Below are positions 44,216-52,281 of a DNA stretch of 64,000 nt, piece after piece (positions within the stretch are counted from its first letter, which is position 1; every line of letters starts with the position of its first letter). The stretch is taken from contig NZ_JAHSTY010000002.1 in NCBI RefSeq assembly GCF_019145355.1, positions 1,302,001 to 1,366,000 on the forward strand, given 5' to 3'. Made by a program: the position numbers and the translations under genes. Below the pieces are notes generated by a model that was given only the letters and a program-made list of their open reading frames with translations, had not been told where the DNA came from and made no database searches. This DNA is from Pseudomonas azadiae (GTDB lineage Bacteria > Pseudomonadota > Gammaproteobacteria > Pseudomonadales > Pseudomonadaceae).

Positions 44216-44341
44216 ATGGCACTCCGACTCGCGGCACTTATCCTGGTCCTTTATTCCGCCCCTATCTTGTCCTCCGTGCAATCGGTGGACGGCGAGCCGG
44301 AGATTGCCCGCGAGCGGTTGTTAGACCTGGTGCAGGATTAA
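44216..44341 (+). CDS. possible tiny secreted peptide, 41 aa
   Basis: A 41-residue frame with a hydrophobic N terminus (MALRLAALILVLYSAPILSS) and an acidic tail ending ERLLDLVQD. The ribosome site is weak (TGGAA at 44203). Its stop codon falls just before a REPIN. It might be a short exported peptide, but could be a chance frame. Confidence 0.38.
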   Translation: MALRLAALILVLYSAPILSSVQSVDGEPEIARERLLDLVQD

Positions 44342-44347
44342 ATCGCC

Positions 44348-44480
44348 TGTAGTGAGCGGGCTCGCCCCGCGCTGGGTGGCGAAGCCGCCCCAATCGGAAC
44401 ACTGCGGTGTGTCAGGTGAAATTGAGGGACTGCTTTGGGGCGGCTTCGCCACCCGGCGCGGGGCAAGCCCGCTCACTACA
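44348..44480. repeat. long REPIN of the GTAGTGAGCGGG family
   Basis: Arms at 44348-44392 and 44436-44480 are complementary over about 45 bases with few mismatches, beginning TGTAGTGAGCGGGCTCGCCC and containing GGTGGCGAAGCCGCCCCA. The loop is 43 bp. The right arm runs into the 3' end of the GST gene and supplies its TAG stop (44476-44478). It belongs to the same family as the inner repeat at 31933. Confidence 0.92.
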
Positions 44481-45081
44481 ACAGCACGTGGGGTTTTGCC
44501 ATCACGCCGATGAACAGCGGCGACTGCACAAACCGCTCCAGCCACCGCTGCAGCCTTGGATACGGCGCAGCGGCAAACCATTCCCGATCCACATGGGCAA
44601 ACTGCCGCGCAAACGGCGCCAGGGCCATGTCCGCCAGGCTCGGGTGATCGGCCAGCAGGTACTCGCGTTTGGCCAGCAATTGCTCCAGTTTGCGCAAGAA
44701 CACTTCACCTGCGGCCCGATACGCTTGCATGGGCTGTTCGGGATAACGTTCGGCGTACTTGTATCGATCCAATTGATACTTGAAGCCGTGGTCGTTCTCT
44801 GCAATCAGTGCCAACAGCGCCGGATCGCCCTGTAGCAGCCAGTCATCCGGATCGTGCTGCGCCAGCGCCCACTGCATGATCGCCAGGCTTTCATCGATTA
44901 CCACGCCCTTCACACTCAGCACCGGCACCGTGCCTTTGGGTGACAAGGCCAGCATCTCGGCCGGCTTGGCTTTCAGGCTCACCTCGATAATGCGCACGGG
45001 CACACCGCAATAGGCCAAGGCCAGGCGCGCGCGCATCGCATACGGGCAGCGCCGGAACGAATACAGCAGGATTTCACTCAC
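44476..45081 (-). CDS. glutathione S-transferase-like protein
   Basis: A 201-residue two-domain protein. The N-terminal thioredoxin-fold domain has RRCPYAMRARLAL with Cys12 at the active-site position, SPKGTVPVL (cis-Pro) and DESLAIM, the usual glutathione contacts. The C-terminal half is the all-helical GST domain with HPSLADMALAPF. The start is GTG 45081, overlapping the sbcC stop by 4 bp, so it is coupled to sbcDC. The CPYA motif suggests an omega- or glutaredoxin-like GST. Substrate unknown. The stop codon lies within a REP arm. Confidence 0.88.
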   Translation of the reverse strand: MSEILLYSFRRCPYAMRARLALAYCGVPVRIIEVSLKAKPAEMLALSPKGTVPVLSVKGVVIDESLAIMQWALAQHDPDDWLLQGDPALLALIAENDHGFKYQLDRYKYAERYPEQPMQAYRAAGEVFLRKLEQLLAKREYLLADHPSLADMALAPFARQFAHVDREWFAAAPYPRLQRWLERFVQSPLFIGVMAKPHVLL

Positions 45082-48000
45082 GTGACCTCCAGGGTGCTCA
45101 AGCCATTGCCCTGGCGCTTGACCTGGATCTGCACCGGAATGCGTTCGTGCATTTCCTGCACATGGGAGATCACCGCCACCTTGCGGCCCTGGGCCTGCAA
45201 GCCGTCCAGCGCGTCCATGGCCAATTGCAGCGACTCGGGGTCGAGGCTGCCAAAGCCTTCGTCGATAAACAGCGACTCGATCTTCAGCGTGCTGGAGGCC
45301 ATTGACGCCAGGCCCAGAGCCAGCGCCAACGACACCAGGAAGGTTTCGCCGCCGGACAACGAATGCACCGAACGCAGCTCGTCGCCCATTTCGGTGTCCA
45401 TCACCAGCAACCCAAGCATGCTGCCGCCGCGCTTGAGGCGGTAGCGGCGCACCAGTTGGCGCAATTGCACGTTGGCGTGGTGCACCAGCAGGTCGAGGTT
45501 GTAGGCCTGGGCGATCTTGCGGAAGGTGTCGCCGGTGGCCGAGCCGATCAGTGCGTTCAGGCGTGCCCAGCGCTGCCATTCGTCATAAGCCTGGGCGATC
45601 TGCGCGGCGAAGGCCTGGTTGGCCTCTTGGCGACGCTGGTCTTCGGATTGGCGCGCGCGCAGTTCGGCGCAGGCTTTTTCAGCCTCGGCCAATTGCTGGT
45701 TGAGTGTGGCCAGGGCGCTGTCCAGTGCTTCGGCTTCGAGGTTGCCGTTGTGCAGGGCCTGGTGCTCGGCGAGGCGCTGCTCGCGCTCCTGCAGCAGGAC
45801 CTTAGCTTGTTCGACCGCTTTTTCGCTGTGCTGCACCTGCTGGCGCAATTGGCTCACCCGGGCCTCATCAACGGTCAGCAAGCGGTTGAGGCCTTCGTCG
45901 TCGAGTTCCGGGTGCAAGGCGCGCCACTCGCTGATGCGCGTGTCGAGGGTGTGTTGCTCGGCCTGCAGCGCCTGCTGGCGTTCCTGCTGGGCCTTGAGAT
46001 CGGCGGCGAGTTGGACCAGCGCGTTGTGGACCTCTTGCAACTGCTTGTTGGCCTCGGTCTCACTGTTACGCGACTGGGCCACGGCTTGGTCCAACTGCTG
46101 CTGCCATTGTTCGGCGCTGCTGTGTTCGCCGAGCAATGCGCCGAGCTTTTCCTGAGCAGCCCGGTGTTGGGCGGCCAGTTCGGTGACTTGCTGAACCAAC
46201 GCATCGAGTTGTTGCTGGCGATGCTGCTGGTGGGTCTGTTCCTTTTCGATCGCCTGTTGGCGTGCCTGTTGCTCCGCCAGTTCGTCGCGTTGATGGCCGA
46301 GCTGTTCAAGGCGCTGACTGACCTGCTGGTCCAGTTGCATGAAGGTGGCGGCAGGTTCGGCGCGTAGACCTTCCAGGGTGTCGGCTGGCAACAGGCTGGC
46401 GAAGGCGTTGAGTTCCTGGTCGAGACGTTCGCGGTCACTGGCCATTTCGCGTTGCTGGTCCGCCAGTAATTGGCGCGCCTGCTGGCTGGCTGCCTGGGCG
46501 GCTTGCAGTTGTTGCTGCAGGCGCCCGGCGTTTTGCTGCAGGTTGAGCAGGGCGCCTTGGCGTTGTTCGTCCTGAGCGATGCTTTGGGTGAGTTGGGCCA
46601 GTTGCTGGTCAAGCCAGGCGCTGCGTTTGGCCGCATCCTGGTTGAACAATGCGGCGGACAACGGGTGCGCGTCCATGCTCGGCTTGAGTGCTTGCTGTTG
46701 CGCTGCCAGTTGCTCCTGCTGTTGCAGGTATTCCTTCTGCTGGGCGATCAAGCCGCCCACTTCGCCGCGCAGCTCAGTGAGTTTTTCCTTGAGCGTATCC
46801 ACGGCTTTTTGCGCCAGGGCCTCCTCGTTTTCATCGTGGCGGCCGAGGCTGTGCAACAGCGCTTCGGGCTGATGGTACGGGTGTTCGTGGCTGCCACACA
46901 CCGGGCAAGGCTGGTCGTCCTGCAACTGCGCGCGCAGTTCCTCGACGCTGGCACTGCGCGCCAGGCGCTGGCGTTCCAGCAGCTGTTTGGTCACCGTCAG
47001 GGTCTGTTCGGCCACGGTCAGCTCGGCCTTGGTTTGCAGGCCGGTCTGGTTCAGTTGCTCACGCTGCTGCTGGGCATCGGCAAGCTTTTGCGCGAGGACG
47101 CCGGCCTGGTGATCCAGCTGTTGCTGGCTGTCCCACAGGCGGGTCAGGTCTTCGAAAGCGCGTTGCTGTTTACGATTGTCGTGCAGCAGGCTGGCCAGCA
47201 ACTGGATCTGTTCGGCCACGGCATGGGGCTCGGCGCCGGCCTCCTGGTACAGCAGGTCCAGGGCCTCGCGTTGCTGGGCGAACTGCTCGGCTTCGCGGGT
47301 AGCGCGTTGCTCCAGTTGCGGCAGTTCGGCCTGGCCTTTGTTCAAGCGGTTACCGATCAGCATCAGCTGTTGCAAGCGGTCGCGGTAGGCGCTCCAGGCA
47401 TCGCTCAGCGGGGCGAGGGCGGCGCTCTGTTCGAGTTCGGTGGCCAGGCTTTGCAGGCGTTCGGCGACCTGGCGCTGCTTGTCGAGCAAGCCATTGAGCC
47501 GGACCTGGCCTTCATGGCAGGCGTTTTCGTGCTGCTGTTTGTCCTCGGTGCGCTTGGCCAGCTCCTTGGTCAAGTGGGCGAGGGTGCTTTGCTCTTCAAA
47601 GGCCTGGCGCAGCAAAGGCAGGGCATCACCCTGGTTTTGCAGGGCTTGGGCCAATGCGGCCTGCGCCGTGGCTTGTTGTTGCCGGGCCTGTTCCTGGCGG
47701 GTATGCAGTTGGCCTTGTTGTTGGCGATACAGCTGAATCTGCGCGGCTAACGGCCCAAGCACGGTGCGCAGTTCTGCCTGGCGCGCGAAGTGATGGCGCT
47801 GCGGCGCCAACTGGTCCAGGCGGCTCAGGTCCTGGCGTTGCTGGGCCTGGTTAGCCCACTCGGCCTGCGCTCGCTGTAAATCCTGGGCTGCACTGAGCTG
47901 GCGTTCCTGCCATTCACGCAGTTCCTTGAGCCAGGTGTGCTGCAACTCCAACTGTTTGAGCTGGGCTTGCTGGGTCTTGAGCTGTTGTTGTGCTGCATCG

Positions 48001-48716
48001 AATTGCTGGTCCAGCTCGGCACGGGCTTCGGGCGCGAGGGGCACCACGCCGGTGGCCTGGTCCTGCAACTGCTTGTGCACGTCCCGGGCGTCTTTGGCCT
48101 TGTCGAAGGCACGTCGGCCGAGCTGGGTGTAGAGCGCGGTATCGGTGAGCTTCTCCAGCAGTTCGCTGCGCTCGTTATCGTTGGCCTTGAGGAACGCGCT
48201 GAACTCGCTTTGCGCCAGCAGCACGGCGCGGGTGAACTGTTCAAAGTTCAGGCCCAGGGCCAGTTCCAGTTGGGTTTTGTATTCGGTTTTCTGGCTGGCC
48301 AGCAGTTGGTCGCTGTCCAGGTCGATCAGGCTCTGGCGGCTGTTCTGCAACTTGCCGCTGGCCTTGTCGCGGGCGCGGTTGGCTTCCCAGCGCGCACGGT
48401 AGCGGCGGCCACTGACGCCGACAAAGTCCACTTCGGCGTAACCGCCACCGGTACCGCGCCGCAATAACGTGCGCGGGTCGCCGATGGAGATATCGCTGTC
48501 GGCATCCGGCATTTTCGCCTGGCCGGTATCGCCCAGGCGCGGCACGGCGCCAAACAGCGCCAGGCACAGTGCATCAAGCAGCGTGCTTTTGCCGGCACCG
48601 GTCGGCCCGGTGATTGCGAACAACCCGGCGCTGGCCAGGGGCTCGGCGGTAAAGTCGATCTCGAATGGGCCGGCCAGGGAGGCGAGATTCTTCAGGCGGA
48701 TGGCGAGGATCTTCAT
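45078..48716 (-). CDS. sbcC: exonuclease subunit SbcC
   Basis: SbcC is the SMC-like ATPase partner of the SbcCD nuclease, which trims DNA ends and cleaves hairpins formed at palindromes. The 1212-residue protein has Walker A GPTGAGKS (37-44), two very long Gln/Leu/Glu-rich coiled coils, a zinc-hook CPVC at 604-607, the ABC signature SLSGGETFLVS near 1117 and Walker B SLFIDEGFGSLD near 1150. ATG 48716 overlaps the sbcD stop by 4 bp. It is of note that the gene sits amid several long inverted repeats, the kind of structure SbcCD attacks, although REPs are spread across the genome in these species. Confidence 0.95.
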   Translation of the reverse strand: MKILAIRLKNLASLAGPFEIDFTAEPLASAGLFAITGPTGAGKSTLLDALCLALFGAVPRLGDTGQAKMPDADSDISIGDPRTLLRRGTGGGYAEVDFVGVSGRRYRARWEANRARDKASGKLQNSRQSLIDLDSDQLLASQKTEYKTQLELALGLNFEQFTRAVLLAQSEFSAFLKANDNERSELLEKLTDTALYTQLGRRAFDKAKDARDVHKQLQDQATGVVPLAPEARAELDQQFDAAQQQLKTQQAQLKQLELQHTWLKELREWQERQLSAAQDLQRAQAEWANQAQQRQDLSRLDQLAPQRHHFARQAELRTVLGPLAAQIQLYRQQQGQLHTRQEQARQQQATAQAALAQALQNQGDALPLLRQAFEEQSTLAHLTKELAKRTEDKQQHENACHEGQVRLNGLLDKQRQVAERLQSLATELEQSAALAPLSDAWSAYRDRLQQLMLIGNRLNKGQAELPQLEQRATREAEQFAQQREALDLLYQEAGAEPHAVAEQIQLLASLLHDNRKQQRAFEDLTRLWDSQQQLDHQAGVLAQKLADAQQQREQLNQTGLQTKAELTVAEQTLTVTKQLLERQRLARSASVEELRAQLQDDQPCPVCGSHEHPYHQPEALLHSLGRHDENEEALAQKAVDTLKEKLTELRGEVGGLIAQQKEYLQQQEQLAAQQQALKPSMDAHPLSAALFNQDAAKRSAWLDQQLAQLTQSIAQDEQRQGALLNLQQNAGRLQQQLQAAQAASQQARQLLADQQREMASDRERLDQELNAFASLLPADTLEGLRAEPAATFMQLDQQVSQRLEQLGHQRDELAEQQARQQAIEKEQTHQQHRQQQLDALVQQVTELAAQHRAAQEKLGALLGEHSSAEQWQQQLDQAVAQSRNSETEANKQLQEVHNALVQLAADLKAQQERQQALQAEQHTLDTRISEWRALHPELDDEGLNRLLTVDEARVSQLRQQVQHSEKAVEQAKVLLQEREQRLAEHQALHNGNLEAEALDSALATLNQQLAEAEKACAELRARQSEDQRRQEANQAFAAQIAQAYDEWQRWARLNALIGSATGDTFRKIAQAYNLDLLVHHANVQLRQLVRRYRLKRGGSMLGLLVMDTEMGDELRSVHSLSGGETFLVSLALALGLASMASSTLKIESLFIDEGFGSLDPESLQLAMDALDGLQAQGRKVAVISHVQEMHERIPVQIQVKRQGNGLSTLEVT

Positions 48717-49954
48717 GGCTGTTCGCTCTCCTGTTGCACTTCCTGAAGCAGCACGGCGAAATCCTTCAAGGTCTGTTCGTCCACCGCACTGCCGTAGCTG
48801 TCCTGCCAGGCGCGGCTGAACAGCTCCTGGGGCGTGAGCTGGTCAAGTTCGATCAAGCGCTCTTCGTCGGTAGCGTCGCTGCCGCGTTTGCCGGCGTATT
48901 CCGCGGCGATGCGCACCAGGCGCACGGCCTTGCCGTCCAGGGCGTTTTCGATCTGCTGGCGCAGGTCGGGTTGCGGTTCGTCGAGGCGTACGCGCACTTC
49001 CAGCCACGGCTGGCGCTGGGTGTCGGCCAGCAGGTCGACGTCGGGCAGGTCGGCCAGTTGTTTGAGAATATCGGCCAGGGGCGCGGCTTCCAGGCGTTGC
49101 AGGTTGACGGCGCGGGGGATCAGCAGCGGTTCGACGCTGACCAGCGCCTGGCCCTGAAACGTCACGTCGAGAATCTGGTGCTTGTAGTTGATTTCTGAAA
49201 ACGACAGCGGAATCGGCGAGCCGCTGTAGCGAATGCGCTCTTCGCCATTGACCTTTTGCGGCTTGTGCAAATGGCCGAGGGCCACATAGGCAACACTTCT
49301 ATCGAACAGACTGGCCGGCAGCGCCTCGGCATTGCCGATGATCAGGCTGCGCTCGGAGTCTTCCGACACCGAGCCACCGGCCATGTGCGCATGGCTGATG
49401 GCAATCAGCGCCTGGCCTTTCTTGCGCTTGGCGTTGGCGGCGGCGATCAGCCATTCATGCACTTGGCCGATGCCGCGCAGGTAATCGTCGCCCAAGTGTG
49501 CACCGGTGACTTCCGCCGGACGCAGGAAGGGCAATGCCAGGCACCACGCGGCGACCTTGCCCTTGGCATCCGGCAGGGGGATCAGCAAGCGCTCGGCATC
49601 GAGTTGCCCATCATCCAGCCACAGCACGCGGCCGAGGGCATGGGTGCGCAAGCGGCGCATCAGCGGCGCGGGCAATTCGATGCGCGAGCCGGAGTCGTGG
49701 TTGCCGGCGATCATCACGATGGTCAGGTTGGGGTTTTGTTCGTGGGCGCTGATGATGAAATCGTACAGCCGCTCCTGAGCCTTGAGCGGCGGGTTGACCG
49801 TGTCGAAGATATCGCCGGCGATCAGCAGCGCATCCGGACAGTGGGCCTTGAGCTGGCCCAGCAGCCACCCCAGGAAACAGGCATGTTCGAAGTCGCGTTC
49901 CTGGCCGTGGAGGTTTTGGCCCAGGTGCCAGTCGGAGGTGTGGAACAGACGCAA
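48713..49954 (-). CDS. sbcD: exonuclease subunit SbcD
   Basis: SbcD is the Mre11-like metallophosphoesterase of SbcCD. The 413-residue product shows the metal-binding motifs in order: SDWHLG (7-12), GDIFD, AGNHD and the later SHAHMAGG and ALGHLHKPQ. The start codon is TTG at 49954, supported by GGAG six bases upstream on the minus strand and by the invariant start MRLFHTSDWHLG. The stop overlaps sbcC. Confidence 0.95.
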   Translation of the reverse strand: MRLFHTSDWHLGQNLHGQERDFEHACFLGWLLGQLKAHCPDALLIAGDIFDTVNPPLKAQERLYDFIISAHEQNPNLTIVMIAGNHDSGSRIELPAPLMRRLRTHALGRVLWLDDGQLDAERLLIPLPDAKGKVAAWCLALPFLRPAEVTGAHLGDDYLRGIGQVHEWLIAAANAKRKKGQALIAISHAHMAGGSVSEDSERSLIIGNAEALPASLFDRSVAYVALGHLHKPQKVNGEERIRYSGSPIPLSFSEINYKHQILDVTFQGQALVSVEPLLIPRAVNLQRLEAAPLADILKQLADLPDVDLLADTQRQPWLEVRVRLDEPQPDLRQQIENALDGKAVRLVRIAAEYAGKRGSDATDEERLIELDQLTPQELFSRAWQDSYGSAVDEQTLKDFAVLLQEVQQESEQP

Positions 49955-50070
49955 GGCGAACTCCGTGAATAACAGAAAAGTGAATGACCGCCATGAACAG
50001 AGAAGGGCGGTGAAAAGGAAGGGAGTTTACCCGGAATGTGACCACGTCGCCCCAGGCAACACAGATCCAA

Positions 50071-50157
50071 TGTGGGAGCGGGCTTGCTCGCGAAGGCGGT
50101 GTGTCAGATAAACATGTGCTGACTGACACTCCGCATTCGCGAGCAAGCCCGCCCACA
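50071..50157. repeat. REPIN downstream of DUF3077-like gene
   Basis: Arms TGTGGGAGCGGGCTTGCTCG (50071) and CATTCGCGAGCAAGCCCGCC (50134-50157) are inverted copies of the same REP as at 26465 and 59297. The right arm has lost two bases (GCCCACA instead of GCTCCCACA). Confidence 0.9.
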
Positions 50158-50185
50158 GGGGTTATGTGTTGTTTCTGATAGAGCG

Positions 50186-50488
50186 TTATGACGGTGGTTG
50201 CAGGCAGTCCAGCGCTCGGTCGGCCAGGGTTTTGGCGTTGTTGATCAAGTGCTCGGTGGCGCCGGCCATGTGGCGCTGTTCGCCGCTCAGCGCCTGGCAG
50301 GTGCCGGCTGCGGTCGCGGCGGCGCAACGCAGCAGGTCGCAGATTTGCGCGAGGGCGTCTTCGAAGCTGAGGTCTTGGTGCACGGTGAAGGGTGGCGCTG
50401 AGGCGGGTTGCAGGTAGTGGCTCAGGGCGCGTTCGAAGATTTTGCGGTCGGGGGTGAAGCGGGGCGGGTCGGGGACGATTTTGTTCAT
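50186..50488 (-). CDS. small DUF3077/DUF6124-like protein, 100 aa
   Basis: A 100-residue helical protein of a family very common in Pseudomonas (DUF3077, also called DUF6124). Typical elements are FTVHQDLSFEDALAQICDLLRCAAATA, HLINNAKTLADRALDCL and a Pro-rich start. ATG 50488 follows AGGAA on the minus strand. There is no export signal. Function is unknown; family members often occur in several copies per genome. Immediately upstream is a hairpin-rich leader that may control it. Confidence 0.85.
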   Translation of the reverse strand: MNKIVPDPPRFTPDRKIFERALSHYLQPASAPPFTVHQDLSFEDALAQICDLLRCAAATAAGTCQALSGEQRHMAGATEHLINNAKTLADRALDCLQPPS

Positions 50489-50760
50489 ATAGAAGTTCCT
50501 ACTGAAATGGAGCCACCGAAGTGTCGGTCTCACTCGACAAAAGGGTGGCAGCTATGTGCAGGGTGAGAAAACCGGACAGTAGGACTCCGGCCAGACCGAA
50601 GTCTGCCCGCACACAGCCGCCATAAACATGGTTCAGACGATTGTGGCGTTTGGCGCCTACTGGTTCCCGGGTTCTCACACCCGATCGCTGATATGCAGCG
50701 ACGGAACGAAGGCTAGCCAGTGAACTGAACAGGCGCAAGGCCGTGGGATTGTCTAGGAAA
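50489..50760 (-). ncRNA. candidate structured leader RNA upstream of DUF3077-like gene
   Basis: Read on the minus strand toward the gene, this stretch has a succession of exact hairpins: CGCTG-CATAT-CAGCG (50686-50700), GGCG-CCAAA-CGCC (50645-50657), CCAT-GTTT-ATGG (50620-50631), CAGAC-TTCG-GTCTG (50592-50605) and CAC-TTCG-GTG (50514-50523). Two have the very stable UUCG tetraloop. A 79-codon frame also runs through it (50499-50738), but it has no clear ribosome site or family. A structured 5' untranslated region or small RNA fits better. Not verified by folding or alignment. Confidence 0.45.
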
Positions 50761-50831
50761 CTTCCTGCAAATTAAAGGGATATGGATTGCTGGCCTTTAA
50801 CAACCCATGTCGCACAGACGACACGGTCAAC

Positions 50832-50920
50832 TGTGGGAGCTGGCTTGCCTGCGATGGCGCCAGGTCAGTTGGGCATGTGCTGGTTGACACACCGCCATCG
50901 CGGGCAAGCCCGCTCCCACA
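50832..50920. repeat. REPIN, diverged copy
   Basis: Arms TGTGGGAGCTGGCTTGCCTG (50832) and CGGGCAAGCCCGCTCCCACA (50901-50920) with a 38-bp loop. The arms differ in sequence from the other REPINs (CCTGCGATGG/CCATCGCGGG), so this is another subfamily. Confidence 0.88.
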
Positions 50921-51247
50921 GGTAATGCTCAGGTTTTGAATCTGGATTTTTCGCCAATAGCAGAAGCCATTCGTGCTGTGTCAGCAAGTTTCCAACAATA
51001 TTTTTTGAGAGCACTGGCTGTAAATGAAGCGCCTCAACTCCGCAGTTTTAATCGCCAGTAAGCGGGACTAGGAAGTGTCCGACTATTTCCTACTGCGAGG
51101 TATGACAGAAGAGTCCTTACTGATTTTAGGAAGCAGCTGGCTTACTTTGTTCATCAAATCATGCAAGGTCGAGTGCGTGGGGCGATCAAGTGACACGCTC
51201 TACATGTTGTGCGCTTTAGTACTTTCTCAATGATTGCGGAGAATATT
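50921..51247. other. intergenic region before small secreted protein gene
   Basis: This 327-bp stretch after the REPIN is more A/T-rich than its surroundings. It contains an imperfect repeat TTTCCTACTGCGAGG (about 51087) but no REP or supported coding sequence. The ribosome site GGAG (51237-51240) for the following gene lies at its end. Confidence 0.5.
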
Positions 51248-51628
51248 ATGAAAAGCCTTATTGCTTTACCTCTTGCGGCATTGATGTTGGTTTCTGCTCA
51301 AGTGTCTGCTTCATGTTTGTACATTAACGAGAGCTACACTGGAATCATACCGCCGAAGACGGCGATCACAGCGCATGGTCCTTTCAAAATCACTTCCGCC
51401 AATGGCTGTTCCGGGGCGGGTATTGATGCGACGGTTTCAACGGGTGGTGTTGGCCGGGCGCCGGAAATATATATTGAGCAAGACGTCGGTTCTTCTTGGA
51501 ATAGAGTGTCGTTCAGTATAGGTAATAACGCTTCATACTCAGGGGCTTTTGGTAACTACCGCGTGGTGTTGAATAACGACGATGCTGTCTCTAAATCCTA
51601 CTCGGGGGCCGTGAGGTACGGTCGATAG
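51248..51628 (+). CDS. small secreted protein, 126 aa, unknown family
   Basis: A 126-residue exported protein with signal peptide ending SAQVSAS and two cysteines in the mature part (Cys at the very start, CLYINESY, and NGCSGAG), which could form a disulfide. The rest is Ser/Gly/Asn-rich and looks like a small beta sandwich (VSFSIGNNASYSGAFGNYRVVLNNDD). ATG 51248 follows GGAG. The third-position A/T content appears higher than in flanking genes, suggesting acquisition. No family is recognised; a secreted effector, bacteriocin-like or structural protein are possibilities. Confidence 0.72.
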   Translation: MKSLIALPLAALMLVSAQVSASCLYINESYTGIIPPKTAITAHGPFKITSANGCSGAGIDATVSTGGVGRAPEIYIEQDVGSSWNRVSFSIGNNASYSGAFGNYRVVLNNDDAVSKSYSGAVRYGR

Positions 51629-51638
51629 AGCGGAGGGA

Positions 51639-51668
51639 GGCGCGCCGGGGCTTAGACCCCGACGCGCC
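51639..51668. terminator. strong hairpin between convergent genes
   Basis: Stem GGCGCG-C-CGGGG / CCCCG-A-CGCGCC has 11 pairs with one mismatch and loop CTTAGA. It lies between the two converging genes. No T-run follows on either strand, so termination may depend on Rho or be weak. Confidence 0.65.
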
Positions 51669-51679
51669 AGCTGCTGGCA

Positions 51680-52207
51680 TCATGCCTGTTCTCTTATTGA
51701 TAAGTCGCTATTTGCAGATTTCGCAAAGTAAGCCAGTGCATTTATCGCGTGATTAGCATTTATCATACCTTGCAAGTAATCCATTGCGCCGTCTTGTCTG
51801 GCTACCGCCGGTTCACTTTCAAAAAACGCCCTGGTGTCCTCAAGCCTTTCGTTGAATAAGGCAATGGCGTTGAACTTTACATGCGTATTGGTCTGGAATC
51901 CGTTCGCGTCAGATGCTCGGTCACCCTCTATAAACATCCCAAATGCTCGTCGACTGATCATTCCTTCGTCATAAAGTTTGCTGCCGACTATCTTAAGTTC
52001 GTCGGTGCTGATCGACGTCATGTCATAGTTTTTCAAAAAATCTTTAAGTTGGGTTATCTTTTCCTGCTTTTCAAGCTTCAATGCATCCGCTGCCTCGGAG
52101 GCTTCGGTAATTGTGAATGCATTGGTGACTTGATTCGGATTTTTGATGACATAAGCATCGGTCTGCCTACTCATCGGTGCGTATGAAACATTCAGAGTAA
52201 TGGCCAT
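51680..52207 (-). CDS. unknown protein, 175 aa
   Basis: A 175-residue protein without signal peptide or membrane segment. The N terminus (MAITLNVSYAP) is Ser/Thr-rich and probably flexible, then an acidic helical region follows (EAADALKLEKQEKITQLKDFLKNYDMTSISTDELKIVG), then FGMFIEGD and NTHVKFNAIALFNERLEDTR. I recall similar proteins scattered in Pseudomonas but no function. Codon use is more A/T-rich than in the neighbouring Bat operon, as is that of the adjoining secreted protein, so both may belong to a small acquired patch. ATG 52207 follows GGAG (minus strand). Confidence 0.72.
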   Translation of the reverse strand: MAITLNVSYAPMSRQTDAYVIKNPNQVTNAFTITEASEAADALKLEKQEKITQLKDFLKNYDMTSISTDELKIVGSKLYDEGMISRRAFGMFIEGDRASDANGFQTNTHVKFNAIALFNERLEDTRAFFESEPAVARQDGAMDYLQGMINANHAINALAYFAKSANSDLSIREQA

Positions 52208-52281
52208 TGGATAATCTCCACTAATAGAAGGCTACATCGCTCTATCGGCCTCTGCTGTTTTAACTTAAGTTGTGCCCAAAC

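Noticed and set aside
44348..44480. Possible CRISPR array or miniature transposon
   Set aside because: Only two arms in inverted orientation, no direct repeats with spacers and no target duplication. It is a REPIN.
46470..47750. A 426-codon plus-strand open frame opposite sbcC
   Set aside because: It is a by-product of the GC-rich, Gln/Leu-heavy coiled-coil coding of sbcC. No ribosome site, low-complexity Leu/Gly-rich product and no family.
50499..50738. A 79-codon minus-strand frame (starts MRLFSSLASLRS)
   Set aside because: No ribosome site is visible and the DNA is packed with exact hairpins, so I treat it as a leader RNA candidate. Kept as an alternative in the finding.
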